From positions 16,213,358 to 16,277,357 of the forward strand of contig AP025067.1 of NCBI GenBank assembly GCA_036186865.1: 64,000 bases of DNA. The letters run 5' to 3'. The position numbers and the translations under genes were made by a program. The notes below the pieces were generated by a model that made no database searches, was not told the origin of the DNA, and saw nothing but the letters and a program-made list of their open reading frames with translations. Source of the stretch: Eustoma russellianum (Eukaryota; Streptophyta; Magnoliopsida; Gentianales; Gentianaceae). Position 1 is the first letter of the stretch, and each line of letters opens with the position of its first letter. Shown here one piece after another: positions 21,479-30,802 of this stretch.

Positions 21479-21652
21479 GTGTTTTTACATCTCATACATT
21501 ACATTTATCGGCCTATACTTTGTCTATACAAAGAAACAAAAATCAATCATGAGTAATTTATAATTATTCACAGTAATTGCCGCAATAACTCTCTATCCCT
21601 AACTATTCGTGATCTCTAATTCTCTATCCCTAATTATTCGGGATTTCTAAAA

Positions 21653-22095
21653 TTCCCCCTCAAGTTGAATCGTTGGGTCAACAACGTTCAACTTGCGCAA
21701 GATAACTTCAAACGATCTCCCGTTGATTGCTTTAGTTAATATGTCAGCCAGTTGATCTTCTGATCTTACAAATGGTAACTCAACCACTCCTGTTTCCAAT
21801 TTTTCTTTGATGAAATGTCGATCGATCCTATGTGTTTAGTCCGATCATGCTGCACTGGATTTTCTGATATGCTAATGGATGCCTTGTTATCGCACAGGAG
21901 CGGAGTAGGTAAATTGAATCGTAACCCAATATCTCTGAGTAACTTCTGAACCCAAAGTACTTCAATAATCCCTTTTGTAATTCCGCAAAACTCCGCTTCA
22001 TCACTGGACAGAGCAACAACTTTCTGTTTTTTACTCCTCCATGTCACAAGATTTCCTCCTACAAGCACAAAATACCCTGAAGTAGACTTCCAGTC
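21653..22095 (-). pseudogene. Outer copia RNase H, C-terminal part
   Basis: Minus-strand reading gives DWKSTSGYFVLVGGNLVTWR, VALSSDEAEFCGITKGI, LLCDNKASISISENPVQHDR and, after a frame slip near 21835, ADILTKAINGRSF, ending QLEGEF and TAG at 21647-21649. These are the standard blocks of copia RNase H and pol tail. The domain was cut by element B between LVD and WKSTS; the other half is at 50936 onward. GAGGGGGA at the end of the frame is the likely polypurine tract. Confidence 0.88.
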
Positions 22096-22945
22096 TGTTA
22101 TGCCCCGCACCCTCCGTAGGATAATGACGGGATAAAACAAAAATTAAACGCGATTAAGAACAATTAATAGAAATAAATTAAGAATTGAATACTGGATTTA
22201 TTGGAATTTATTAAGGGAATAAATGATAGAATTAAGTAGTATTTAATTTAGAATTGCATATTAGAATTTTATTATTTGAGATAAGTAAGATAATAGGATA
22301 ATTTAGAAACTCCAAATTTCACCCTTCCCCATATTTAAACTGCAGAACGTCAGTTTCTCTATTCATTCAGATAAACCGACGCCTCTCCTCCTCTCCTTAG
22401 GCGATTTGTGCAAAGCTCCAACCCTAGGGAAGGTTTTCAATCCGTTCTTCGCTTGTTCTTCAGATCTTCTTCGAGTAATCAAAGGCAAGTAATCTACTTA
22501 TAAGTTCTTACGTCTTGCGAAAGAATAAGGCCTACTTTTGATATCAAAATTGGATCACCATGCAGTAGTTTCTTTCTGTGAATCTATATGTGATTTCTGT
22601 GTTTTGGTTTTGGAGATTTGGCCATTATATGTTGAAAAACATTGTTATTGTTGTTGATTATGTAAGACCATGCAAAACCCAATCCCACAAACCCTATTTG
22701 GTGCTGTTTGCAGTTGAAAAGGGAGAAGAGGGGAAAAAGTGAGATCTTTTGGGTTTGTTGGGGGAAAGGTTTGAGTTTAGGCTTGAATCTTTGTTTGGTA
22801 GGTGTATAGTGTTCAATCTGTAGTTTAAGCATGAGATTATAGCAGGGATTAGGCTTGGATTGATTGGGATGAAGTTTAGGATCAACTGGAGTTAGGGTTC
22901 TGCAGTTTCTGCAGAAATCGCAAAGTTTCTGTTCTGGAATAATGG

Positions 22946-23185
22946 ACATCGATCGATCGATGTGAGGGGATGAAGTACTTCGATCGATCGATGTAGGAAG
23001 GGTGGAGAGATCGATGTCCTCTGATGGACATCGATCGATCGATGTAGAGGGAGTTGAGAGATCGATGTCCTCTGATGGACATCGATCGATCGACGTGGAA
23101 GAGGATTGAGAGATTGATGTCCTCTGACGGACATCGATCGATCGATGTGAGGGTATGAAGTCACATCGATCGATCGATGTAAGGG
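22946..23185 (+). repeat. CGATCGATCG palindrome array in LTR B (5')
   Basis: Six palindromes of form CATCGATCGATCGATG or close variants. Several are preceded by GATCGATGTCC-TCTGAT-GGACATCGATC hairpins with an 11-bp stem. The matching array in the 3' LTR is at 49102-49340. Confidence 0.9.
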
Positions 23186-23657
23186 TATGATGTCCATCAG
23201 TTTTGGTGGAAAATAAAGGAAGAAAGAGGGAAGCTAGGGGACCCTTTGGGTGATCTTGGAGACTTCTTAGGACATGATTGAGGTTAGTCTAAGTCTTGGG
23301 AACATGACTTAAGATGGTGAATCAAATTTGGTGAATGTGAAGGATATTCGAATCTAATTTCAACGTGAATGACCTAGGAGGGTTAGGAAATGAACGTATG
23401 AGGTGTTATAGAGTTCAATGAAGGAAAGGTAGGAGTTCTCACATGGGTTTGTGAATTTTTAGAATCAAGGTTAAGTGCTGACGACCTAGCTTGAAGCATA
23501 AGCATTGATGTGTAAGTGAGGGAAATCTTGTGTGGTTGCTTAATACTGAATGTGAATTGAGTAGGTGAACATGAATTGATTATGTGAACGAAGAATGTGT
23601 TTGAAATGAGGAGTCTTGCATCATGGCACTTGCATTTGCATATTGTTTTGAAAAGAG

Positions 23658-23673
23658 CTGTGCTTCGGCACAG
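23658..23673 (+). promoter_or_regulatory. TTCG tetraloop hairpin upstream of the ladder
   Basis: CTGTGC-TTCG-GCACAG, a 6-bp stem closed by C(UUCG)G when transcribed, an unusually stable RNA loop. The same hairpin is in the 3' LTR at 49814-49829. A 4-bp-stem version is in LTR A at 14369-14380, damaged in the other A LTR. Confidence 0.55.
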
Positions 23674-23688
23674 GTTTGCGAAGGTGGC

Positions 23689-23982
23689 CTGTAATGTTAA
23701 TCGGGATGGAAATATAAGCCGAGGTGCATTACAGGGCACAAAGTTGTCTGTAACGTTAACCGGGATGGAAATATAAGCCGAGGTGCGTTACAGGGTATAA
23801 AGTTGTCTGTAACGTTAATCGGGATGGAAATATAAGCCGAGGTGCGTTACAGGATATAAAGTTGTCTGTAACGTTAATCGGGATGGAAATATAAGCTGAG
23901 GTGCATTACATGGTATAAAGTTGTCTGTAACGTTAACTGGGATAGAAATATAAGCCGGGGTGCATTACAGGGTATAAAGTTA
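23689..23982 (+). repeat. Tandem hairpin/TATA ladder in LTR B (5'), five units
   Basis: 59-bp units. Each has an outer 8-bp stem CTGTAAYG/CRTTACAG, an inner YCGG/CCGR stem, the loop GATGGAAATATAAG, and an ending like GGGTATAAAGTT (GGGCACAAAGTT after the first unit). Unit 1 has TG/CA and TCGG/CCGA; unit 3 has CG/CG and TCGG/CCGA. Units 2, 4 and 5 each have one unmatched pair. Confidence 0.85.
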
Positions 23983-24321
23983 CGAGACCGGACATTGTGA
24001 CATGCATTGCACTGTTTTGAAAAGAAAGTGTCCATGCATTTGTGACTGTGTAGTGTAGTGCATATTTTGTCATGCATCACGTGAGTCGGTTTGGTATGAT
24101 TGATACGTGATTTGACTGATAGTTAACTGTCGAATGTTATGAATTAATGTGCTTATGTTCTTGTACTGATAAATCTACGCTCTCGAAAGTATACAAGACA
24201 TGTGCCCCACTATCCCTTGAATTATATATTACTCATGTCTTGTCATGTGTTGATCCCATATGTCTTATAAGCGGGTTACTTGCTAGCGTTTGTCGCTAAG
24301 GGTACTGCCTTTGTCATTGTA

Positions 24322-24387
24322 GATGAGCCTAGCTATGATATGATTTTCATAGAGGACGATGGCGAGTGGGCCGAATGGGATGCTTAG
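24322..24387 (+). other. Micro-frame in LTR B (5')
   Basis: From the G of TTGTAG (TTGCAG in the other LTR) the frame reads DEPSYDMIFIEDDGEWAEWD plus Ala and TAG at 24385-24387. In B the frame is open about 60 bases further upstream, to a TAA, without an ATG. The 3' LTR copy is at 50596-50661. Confidence 0.45.
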
Positions 24388-24663
24388 AGACTTGTTGGGT
24401 GATAGTCGAGGCTGTTGCTAGTTATTTCAGTTTCTTTCATTCCTTCAAGGATTTAGTTGGTTACCATGACACTCGTTTGTAATTTCCTTATATTATGAGG
24501 TTCAAATTTGATGGTTTAAATTTATGAGATACGTGTTTCCGCACTTATTCTCTGACGTCATTGATGAAGTGTAATCGAGAGATGAGACGTCTTGTAGTCT
24601 TCTCAGTAAGCTACGACGGGTGCACCGGTTCGGATTCCGCTGTCCGGGTCGGGGCGCTACAGG

Positions 24664-24675
24664 TGGTATCAGAGC
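24664..24675 (+). other. PBS of element B, tRNA-iMet type
   Basis: TGGTATCAGAGC, two bases after the LTR. Confidence 0.9.
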
Positions 24676-24939
24676 CTAGGCTTCAGATCTACCTCGGAGA
24701 CCTAGGTTATATCATGTAGAGTCTTAAGTTATGATCTTGACCCTAAGTTGATCTTTAGGTCTAAGTATGTGATCCTATATGTAAGTTTGATTGGGATGGG
24801 TGTGTGCGAGCGCGTTTAAAGCTAATCAACAAATGTTATTTTATTTTAGTGTACGAATTCCACCTTGTACAACGCATATGGGCCTTCAGTATTTACTTTT
24901 GGAATTGCTGGATGCTAATAAGCATTGATTTTGCAGAAA

Positions 24940-25043
24940 ATGCCTCCCCGAAGAGATAACCAAGGAAATGGTGGCAATGGGGATGAGAACCCTCCACCAC
25001 CACCAGTGTTAGTACCCCAGGTACTGATAGACGCTATCACAGT
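24940..25043 (+). pseudogene. Element B gag N-terminus, first half
   Basis: The ATG at 24940 gives MPPRRDNQGNGGNGDENPPP and then VLVPQVLIDAIT, in one frame up to the SIRE insertion. It continues at 36580 after the target duplication ACAGT. In B the frame is intact across this part, unlike the copy in element A. Confidence 0.75.
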
Positions 25044-28000
25044 TGTAGGAATATGAGGGTTTGAGTGATTTCAAAATAAAGAAATTTGAATATATATATA
25101 TATATAAACGTTGGATATATATATATATATATATACACACAAGTGTACATGAATGCATGATAACTTGCCTTATTTAGCTTATATATTATGTTGCCGTGCT
25201 AACGAGCCATGAAGCTTTAAAGCTTACATCATATGGCGAACATTTGTTGAGTTTATACTATTTTCAGGTGCCACAATTAATGAACTAAAGTAGTTCATTA
25301 AGTGAAGTACTTAGTTTAATAAACTAAGTAGTTCATTAAAGGAAGATGCATTTGGAAAAGGCATAAAGGCAACATGGCTATGGAAGGAAAGTTCTCTCCT
25401 CCTCCCCACATCAATTTCACACGCCACATATACATAATATATATATTTTCAGATTTTTTTTAAAAGGCACATACACATGTATTCCAACGTACTATCGACA
25501 CGTTATATATCTTACGAACGTACGTTTACGTCACACCACTATACTTAACTCATATTTATGAGTATATTCAGATCTTATATCATATGATATAAGATATGGT
25601 GATGACAAATTAAATACGACACGATAAAAGGTTCTAAACCGAAATTTGTCGTATCGGGCGATACCGAAACTTCGCCAACGTGTCACGTACTTGCCATAAA
25701 TAAATGGCCAGCCCATGTACATCAAAATTTATTAATAATTTCGTGCCATACACTGTATATTGAGACAAAAATACTTTCCATGTTGGCACACACAAATCAT
25801 CCCACATTTAGGCCAAAATGTGAAGATTCCAATTTTATTTTTGTCACATGTTTATGGTACCACTTTAAATCAGCCAAGTGCTGAAATTTAAAGTATATAT
25901 TATATATATTATGTATAACATAATATGTATAGCATGTGCAAAAGTTGGAATTTAAATTAGAGAAAAATCGGGTAATCGATAAATATCGAAAATTCGGTTT
26001 TCTACGCACTTGACATGGAACGTTTTTCTTGAACATGATGTGGCACGTATCTAGACACTTTTTACATATAATATACATCTTAAAGTGTTCTAGAAAATTA
26101 AATTAAGGGCTGATTGGAATATTACATGTGTGTATTATTAAATGTGCACTATTTTTCAAAGTTAGCAAAAATAAATTTCAGCACATGTATATACACTTTC
26201 AAAACGTCATCCCAGCTGAGATGGAGCACATGTGGAGCCTTGTTGGCATGTTGATTGGTCAAGGATCAATCATACAATGTTGATGGATCAAAGAGAGAAG
26301 CTACAAAAGGTAAGTTTTCAACATACACCTCTCTTATGTCACATGCTGAAAATTTCAGCATGTCACATACCAAGTGGACGTTTTCTTCATCATTAAGGAA
26401 GATAAATTGTCAATTTTTTATTAAGGAATAAATCAAAGGAGTTATGGAAATGATTTGAATTGTATTAAGTGTGATATTCTTCATATCACACATGCTGAAA
26501 TTTTTCAGCATGTGTGAAGATGTTATGGCCGAACCTTCACCCTCCTTGGTGTCCAAATTCATTCTCCATCTTGTAGCAAGACTTACCTTAGATAATGGAT
26601 GTATTTTTTATGGAAGAAATTCAAAGAAAATTGGAAGAAATCTAGAGTTATTTCATGTGGTAAATGCTGAAAATTTCAGCATTGAAATCATAGGAGCTGG
26701 CCGATTTTTTTTGATAGAAAGAGGGATTTTTGTGTCTCAAAATTTATGTGAATATCTCTTAAGTTATGGAATGTATTATGTGATGATTATTTGGCAAATA
26801 TTCAATGTTTTTTTTCAGAATATCCATGTCATCAAATGATGACAATATTGAGCCAATCAAAAGGTGCCAAGTAAGCAATGACTAAATGATGGTCCAATGG
26901 AATGATGCCAAGCAAGCAAAACATTGTCACCATGATGTCTCACACTCTCTCAAGCAATCAAAAGGAAAGTTTCAAGAGGGGAGAAGGGTGCAAGGGGACG
27001 GCTACATGCTATAAGGGAGGAAGAGAAGAACAAACAAAAATAACACCAAGAATTACATTCAAAAGTGATCAAAGTGCAAAAGCTTTCTTCTCCTACACTT
27101 TCTTTCTTTCTTCTCTTGTAAAAAGCCTATTGTACTTTATTTCTTTCATTCTTGAATAGGCTTCATAGAAACCACCATTCATACATCTTTGTAAAAGATT
27201 GATCAAGGTGTGATCAATCTTCATTCTAGCGAGGTGGTGGTGTTCGTGCAAATTGTACTCACAATACAAGGTTTGTAAAGGGTTGGAGTTAAGGTGTAAC
27301 TCTATCAACCCTGCGGTAAGGTGTACTGCGTGTGTGAAATTAGTGTGAACCAAGGAAGGTGTTCCTTGAAGACTGGAGTAGGTTGTTTATAACCGAACCA
27401 GTATAAAATTCTTGGTGCAATTTACTTTCTGCATTTACGTTTCAGTTTCTGCGCTGTTTACTCATATTGTTCACGTTCGCAAAAATAGTAAACGTTTTCT
27501 AAAAATTATAAAAATTTCCAGAAACATACATAAACGTTCTAGGGTTAATTTGGCACAAGTTTCAACCCTTTTGGACAAGTATAGGCCAGTCAAACATCAA
27601 AAGTTCTGAGACTAGTGCAGTCTGATTTTCAGACTTGCAAAGGTTGAGACTTTGGTGGTATTTGACCTACTTCCCAAAAGAATTTTCAAAAACTGTTTCA
27701 ACCCATTTCAATATAGTGTGTGAGGAGTTATTGGTCAAATTTTCAGATCATTTGGACATTCACACAAATAGGAATTAATTTTTCAAAACCATCTACCGTT
27801 TCTGGCAGATTTGCACAATCTGAGTGCCAACGGTTTTTGAAGGGGTTAAAGGTTGAATTTTGATTTGAAATTTTTAGGGGACCCTCACAACATCTGAGGC
27901 TAAGTTCTCTCAAAATTTCATAATTTTTGGAGACCTCTAACCTAGGTTTTAAAACGTTTTAAAACTGGTACTGAAAACAGAATCTTTTTTCAGAACTTGA

Positions 28001-28090
28001 ATTGGTTAGGTTTAAAGAAATTTTAAAAACCATATTTTCCGCACCACCTATTCAACCCCCCCCTTCTAGTGGTGCCTTGCAGATCCTACT
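25044..28090 (+). repeat. 5' LTR of the SIRE-type element
   Basis: About 3.05 kb, long for this lineage. It contains a short (TA)n run, the 20-bp palindrome CTTATATCATATGATATAAG near 25575, paired hairpins around TTAATGAACTA and ACTTAGTTTA (about 25276-25340), and three TGCTGAAA hairpins. The last base is T where the 3' LTR has A. Confidence 0.93.
26341..26683 (+). repeat. Three TGCTGAAA/TTTCAGCA hairpins in the SIRE LTR
   Basis: Perfect inverted repeats at 26341-26363 (11-bp arms, 1-nt centre), 26487-26516 (14-bp arms, 2-nt centre) and 26663-26683 (10-bp arms, 1-nt centre). They share the core arm TGCTGAAA but differ in flanks. All three recur in the 3' LTR (about 34813-35156). Confidence 0.85.
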
Positions 28091-28092
28091 AG

Positions 28093-28104
28093 TGGTATCA
28101 GAGC
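28093..28104 (+). other. PBS of the SIRE-type element
   Basis: TGGTATCAGAGC, two bases after the LTR end; tRNA-iMet type. Confidence 0.9.
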
Positions 28105-28144
28105 GCAGGAATACTCACGACAAGGAATCCAACGATTCAGTGAG

Positions 28145-29804
28145 ATGGCATCCACAAATCTCAAAACCGAACAAGAAGGTATGTCGAGCCAAAGGCCTCC
28201 ACTCTTTGACGGTGAGTCTTTTATTCAATGGAAACTTAGGATGAAACTTTTTCTTATGGCTATAGACATAGACCTTTGGTCAATAATTGAAGATGGTCCA
28301 TATGTCCCATCTAAATTATCCATTGTAGATGGAGTCACACTAGAAGTAATTAAAACGAGACAAGACTATACTAGTGAAGACAAAAAGAAATTGAGTATGA
28401 ATGCTAAGGCCATGCAATTACTCTTAAATGGTTTAAGTAAGAGTGAGTCTAGTTATGTGTCCAATTGTTCGAGTGCACAAAAATGTGGAGAATCTTAGAA
28501 ATGAAACACGAAGGCACAAGTCAAGTAAAAGAGTCTAAAATTAATATGCTCATGTCTACTCTTGAGTCTTTTAAGTTGTTGCCTAATGAGTCAATTGTAG
28601 ATATGGATCTTCGTTTGACTAACATCTATAATTCTCTTGAGTCTCTTGGTAAGGCTTTTTACAACGCAGGAAAAGGTACAGAAAGTCCTACGGAGCCTTC
28701 CTTCGGAATGGGATCCTAAAGTGACTGCTATAGAAGAAAGCAAGGAGACTAAATCAATAAAAATGGAAGAACTCATTGGTTCACTCAAAGTTTATGAAAA
28801 CAAACTTATTATTCGGAAATCGGAATCAACCAAACTAGGTAAGACAATTGCTTTTAAATCAAATGAATACGTCTCCCCTCCCTCCGATCACGTAGATGAT
28901 AGTGATTCCGAATCGGATAATGATGACTTAATTCTATTGGCAAAAGGACTAAGAAGATTCATGAGAAAATCATTTAGAAATAAAAACAAGGGCACTACAT
29001 CTAAGAGAAATAAAAACAAGTCAAATGATAAGGACATTAAATGTTATGAATGCGGCAAACTCGGGACACTTATCATATGACTGCCCAAACAAAGAAAAGC
29101 AAACTAATAAGTACCCTGACAAGGAGCGGAACAAAAATAGACCCGTCTCAGATCCTAAACAAAGGAAACGTGCACTAAAGGCCTCCACATGGAGTGACTC
29201 ATCAGACTCTGAAACTGAGACCGAAGAGGAGACCGCTCAAGTTTGCTTCGCTTCAAAGGCGTCTAATGAGGTATCATCCGATTCTGACTCTGACTCTGAA
29301 CCTTCTTATGATGATCTTTTTAGTCAGTATCTTGAATTACACAAATTTACTAAGACTCTCGCAAAAGAAAAGAAACGTTTAATTGAAGACAAGAAACTGT
29401 TAGAATCTTCTAACGAGAATCTTGTCGCTCAATTAAGCGATTCAAAGAAAGAGTCTTCATGTGTCATCACTGCATTAAAAACCGAGATCTCATCATTGAC
29501 TTCTCAAAATAATGAAATGAAATCCGAGATTTCAAATTTGAAATCAAGGAATACAGACTTAGAGAAAATGATGAAACAATTTGATACAGGGTCAAACATG
29601 TTGCATCGCATCATATTATCACAAAAGCATGACAGTGACAAAACTGGATTGGGATACGTTGATACTAACGAAGTATCAACCAAACCAACCAAGTTTGTTG
29701 TGTCTAAGAAAGTAGACACCCCTAAGCATCAAGTGGCGTCTAAGATGACGCAAAAAGCACCCCCTTCCACACGCCCCACTTCCCTCATATCATGTGAAAT
29801 ATAA
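28145..29804 (+). pseudogene. SIRE-type gag, split by three single-base frame slips
   Basis: Starts at ATG 28145 (MASTNLKTEQEGMSSQRPPL). The capsid-like region runs to about 28480, where a short A-run slip changes frame; it returns to the first frame near 28660 at a T-run, and shifts again in the zinc knuckle (CYECGKLG then HLSYDC, 29041-29083) at a G-run. The last part (to 29804) is a Ser/Asp/Glu-rich segment followed by a heptad-like coiled coil (about 29300-29600). All three slips are in homopolymers. In a working element this protein forms the particle shell. Confidence 0.85.
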
Positions 29805-30802
29805 CGTTGTACCATATAGATATGAGAAGAAAAGAACAATGCATACACGAAATACATATCATCCACGCACTACGCACACGCACACAAAGACATATCAAAA
29901 GCGTCCTTCATACAATGAGTATAGAGGAGTCCTTGGGCAAAGACCCAAAGTACATGCAACACATGTATACTATATCGCACCTTCATCTACTTTCTTGCCA
30001 TTTGATAGACCGAGAAGGATCACCCAAGTATGGGTACCGAAAGGTACCTTTACTAAAAGGTGATTAACTAACTCGAAAGGACCCAAAATTAAAAGGGTAC
30101 CTAAATCACCTTTTTACATTGCAGGGAGACCACTCATCGAAAGACACATCAATAAAGTGGTTCCTTGACAGTGGTTGCTCGAGGCACATGACGGGTGACC
30201 CGAGCCTGTTCTCCAAATTAAAGAAGGTCACAAAAGGCGGATCCGTGACCTTTGGAGACAACAATGAAGGGAAGATCATTGGAAAAGGTACGATTGGCAA
30301 TCCAAATACACTTCAAATCTCCAACGTATTATTGGTAAGCAACTTATCTTACAATCTTCTTAGTATTTCTCAATTTGTTGACAATGGTTTTAATGTGTGT
30401 TTTACTCACCCTTATTGTAATATAATAGATAAAAATGGAGAAACCGTTTTAAAAGGAAAACGTGAAGGAAACATATTTACACTATCTATGGATGATGTAG
30501 TAGACGCTAAAGTTAAATCCTTTATGTCAAATGAACCCAATGTGAATTTGTGGCATAGACGTTTAGGACACATAGGTATTTCTACACTAGAAAAATTGCA
30601 ACGAAGGAACCTAGTACGGGGATTGCCCAAGCTTGATTTAGACAGCTTTCAGTTGTGTGAATCTTGCATAAAAGGCAAACAAACACGTGAGTCACTTAAG
30701 CCTAAAAATGAGATAAGCACGACTAGAATACTAGATAGCATATCGATTTGTTTGGTCCTAGTCGCACTACAAGCCTTGGTGGGCGTCACTATGCATGCGT
30801 AA
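29794..30802 (+). pseudogene. SIRE-type gag tail, protease and integrase zinc region
   Basis: A further slip near 29800 moves to a frame open to 30063 (basic, Tyr/Thr/His-rich, ending VWVPKGTFTKR). From 30119 the protease appears, with WFLDSGCSRHMTGD (catalytic DSG at 30167-30175). The GAG-pre-integrase/HHCC region follows: WHRRLGHIG near 30550 and CESCIKGKQT near 30658. The frame is lost at about 30740, where a GATT-type deletion falls at the expected position of the first integrase catalytic Asp. Confidence 0.85.

Larger units (their letters stand above)
20276..21652 (-). repeat. 3' LTR of the outer copia, split by the Pack-MULE
   Basis: The part next to the pol stop (21479-21652) continues across the Pack-MULE into 20336 and leftward. 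The LTR start next to the polypurine tract reads TTTTAGAAATCCCG on the minus strand, probably a decayed TGTTAGAAATCCCG. It contains an imperfect tandem CTCTATCCCTAA...TATTCG repeat (about 21590-21645). The outer boundary near 20276 is a guess from a TGATGAAC sequence. Confidence 0.5.
22096..24661 (+). repeat. 5' LTR of element B
   Basis: 2566 bp. It is 119 bp shorter than the 3' LTR, which equals two units of the hairpin ladder (five here, seven there). Otherwise the two are near-identical with scattered substitutions. Confidence 0.93.

Noticed and set aside
25531..26839. Several 60-120-codon frames in the SIRE LTR, repeated at 34003-35185
   Set aside because: They are duplicated because the LTRs are duplicates; no domain or start context is convincing, and they overlap hairpins.
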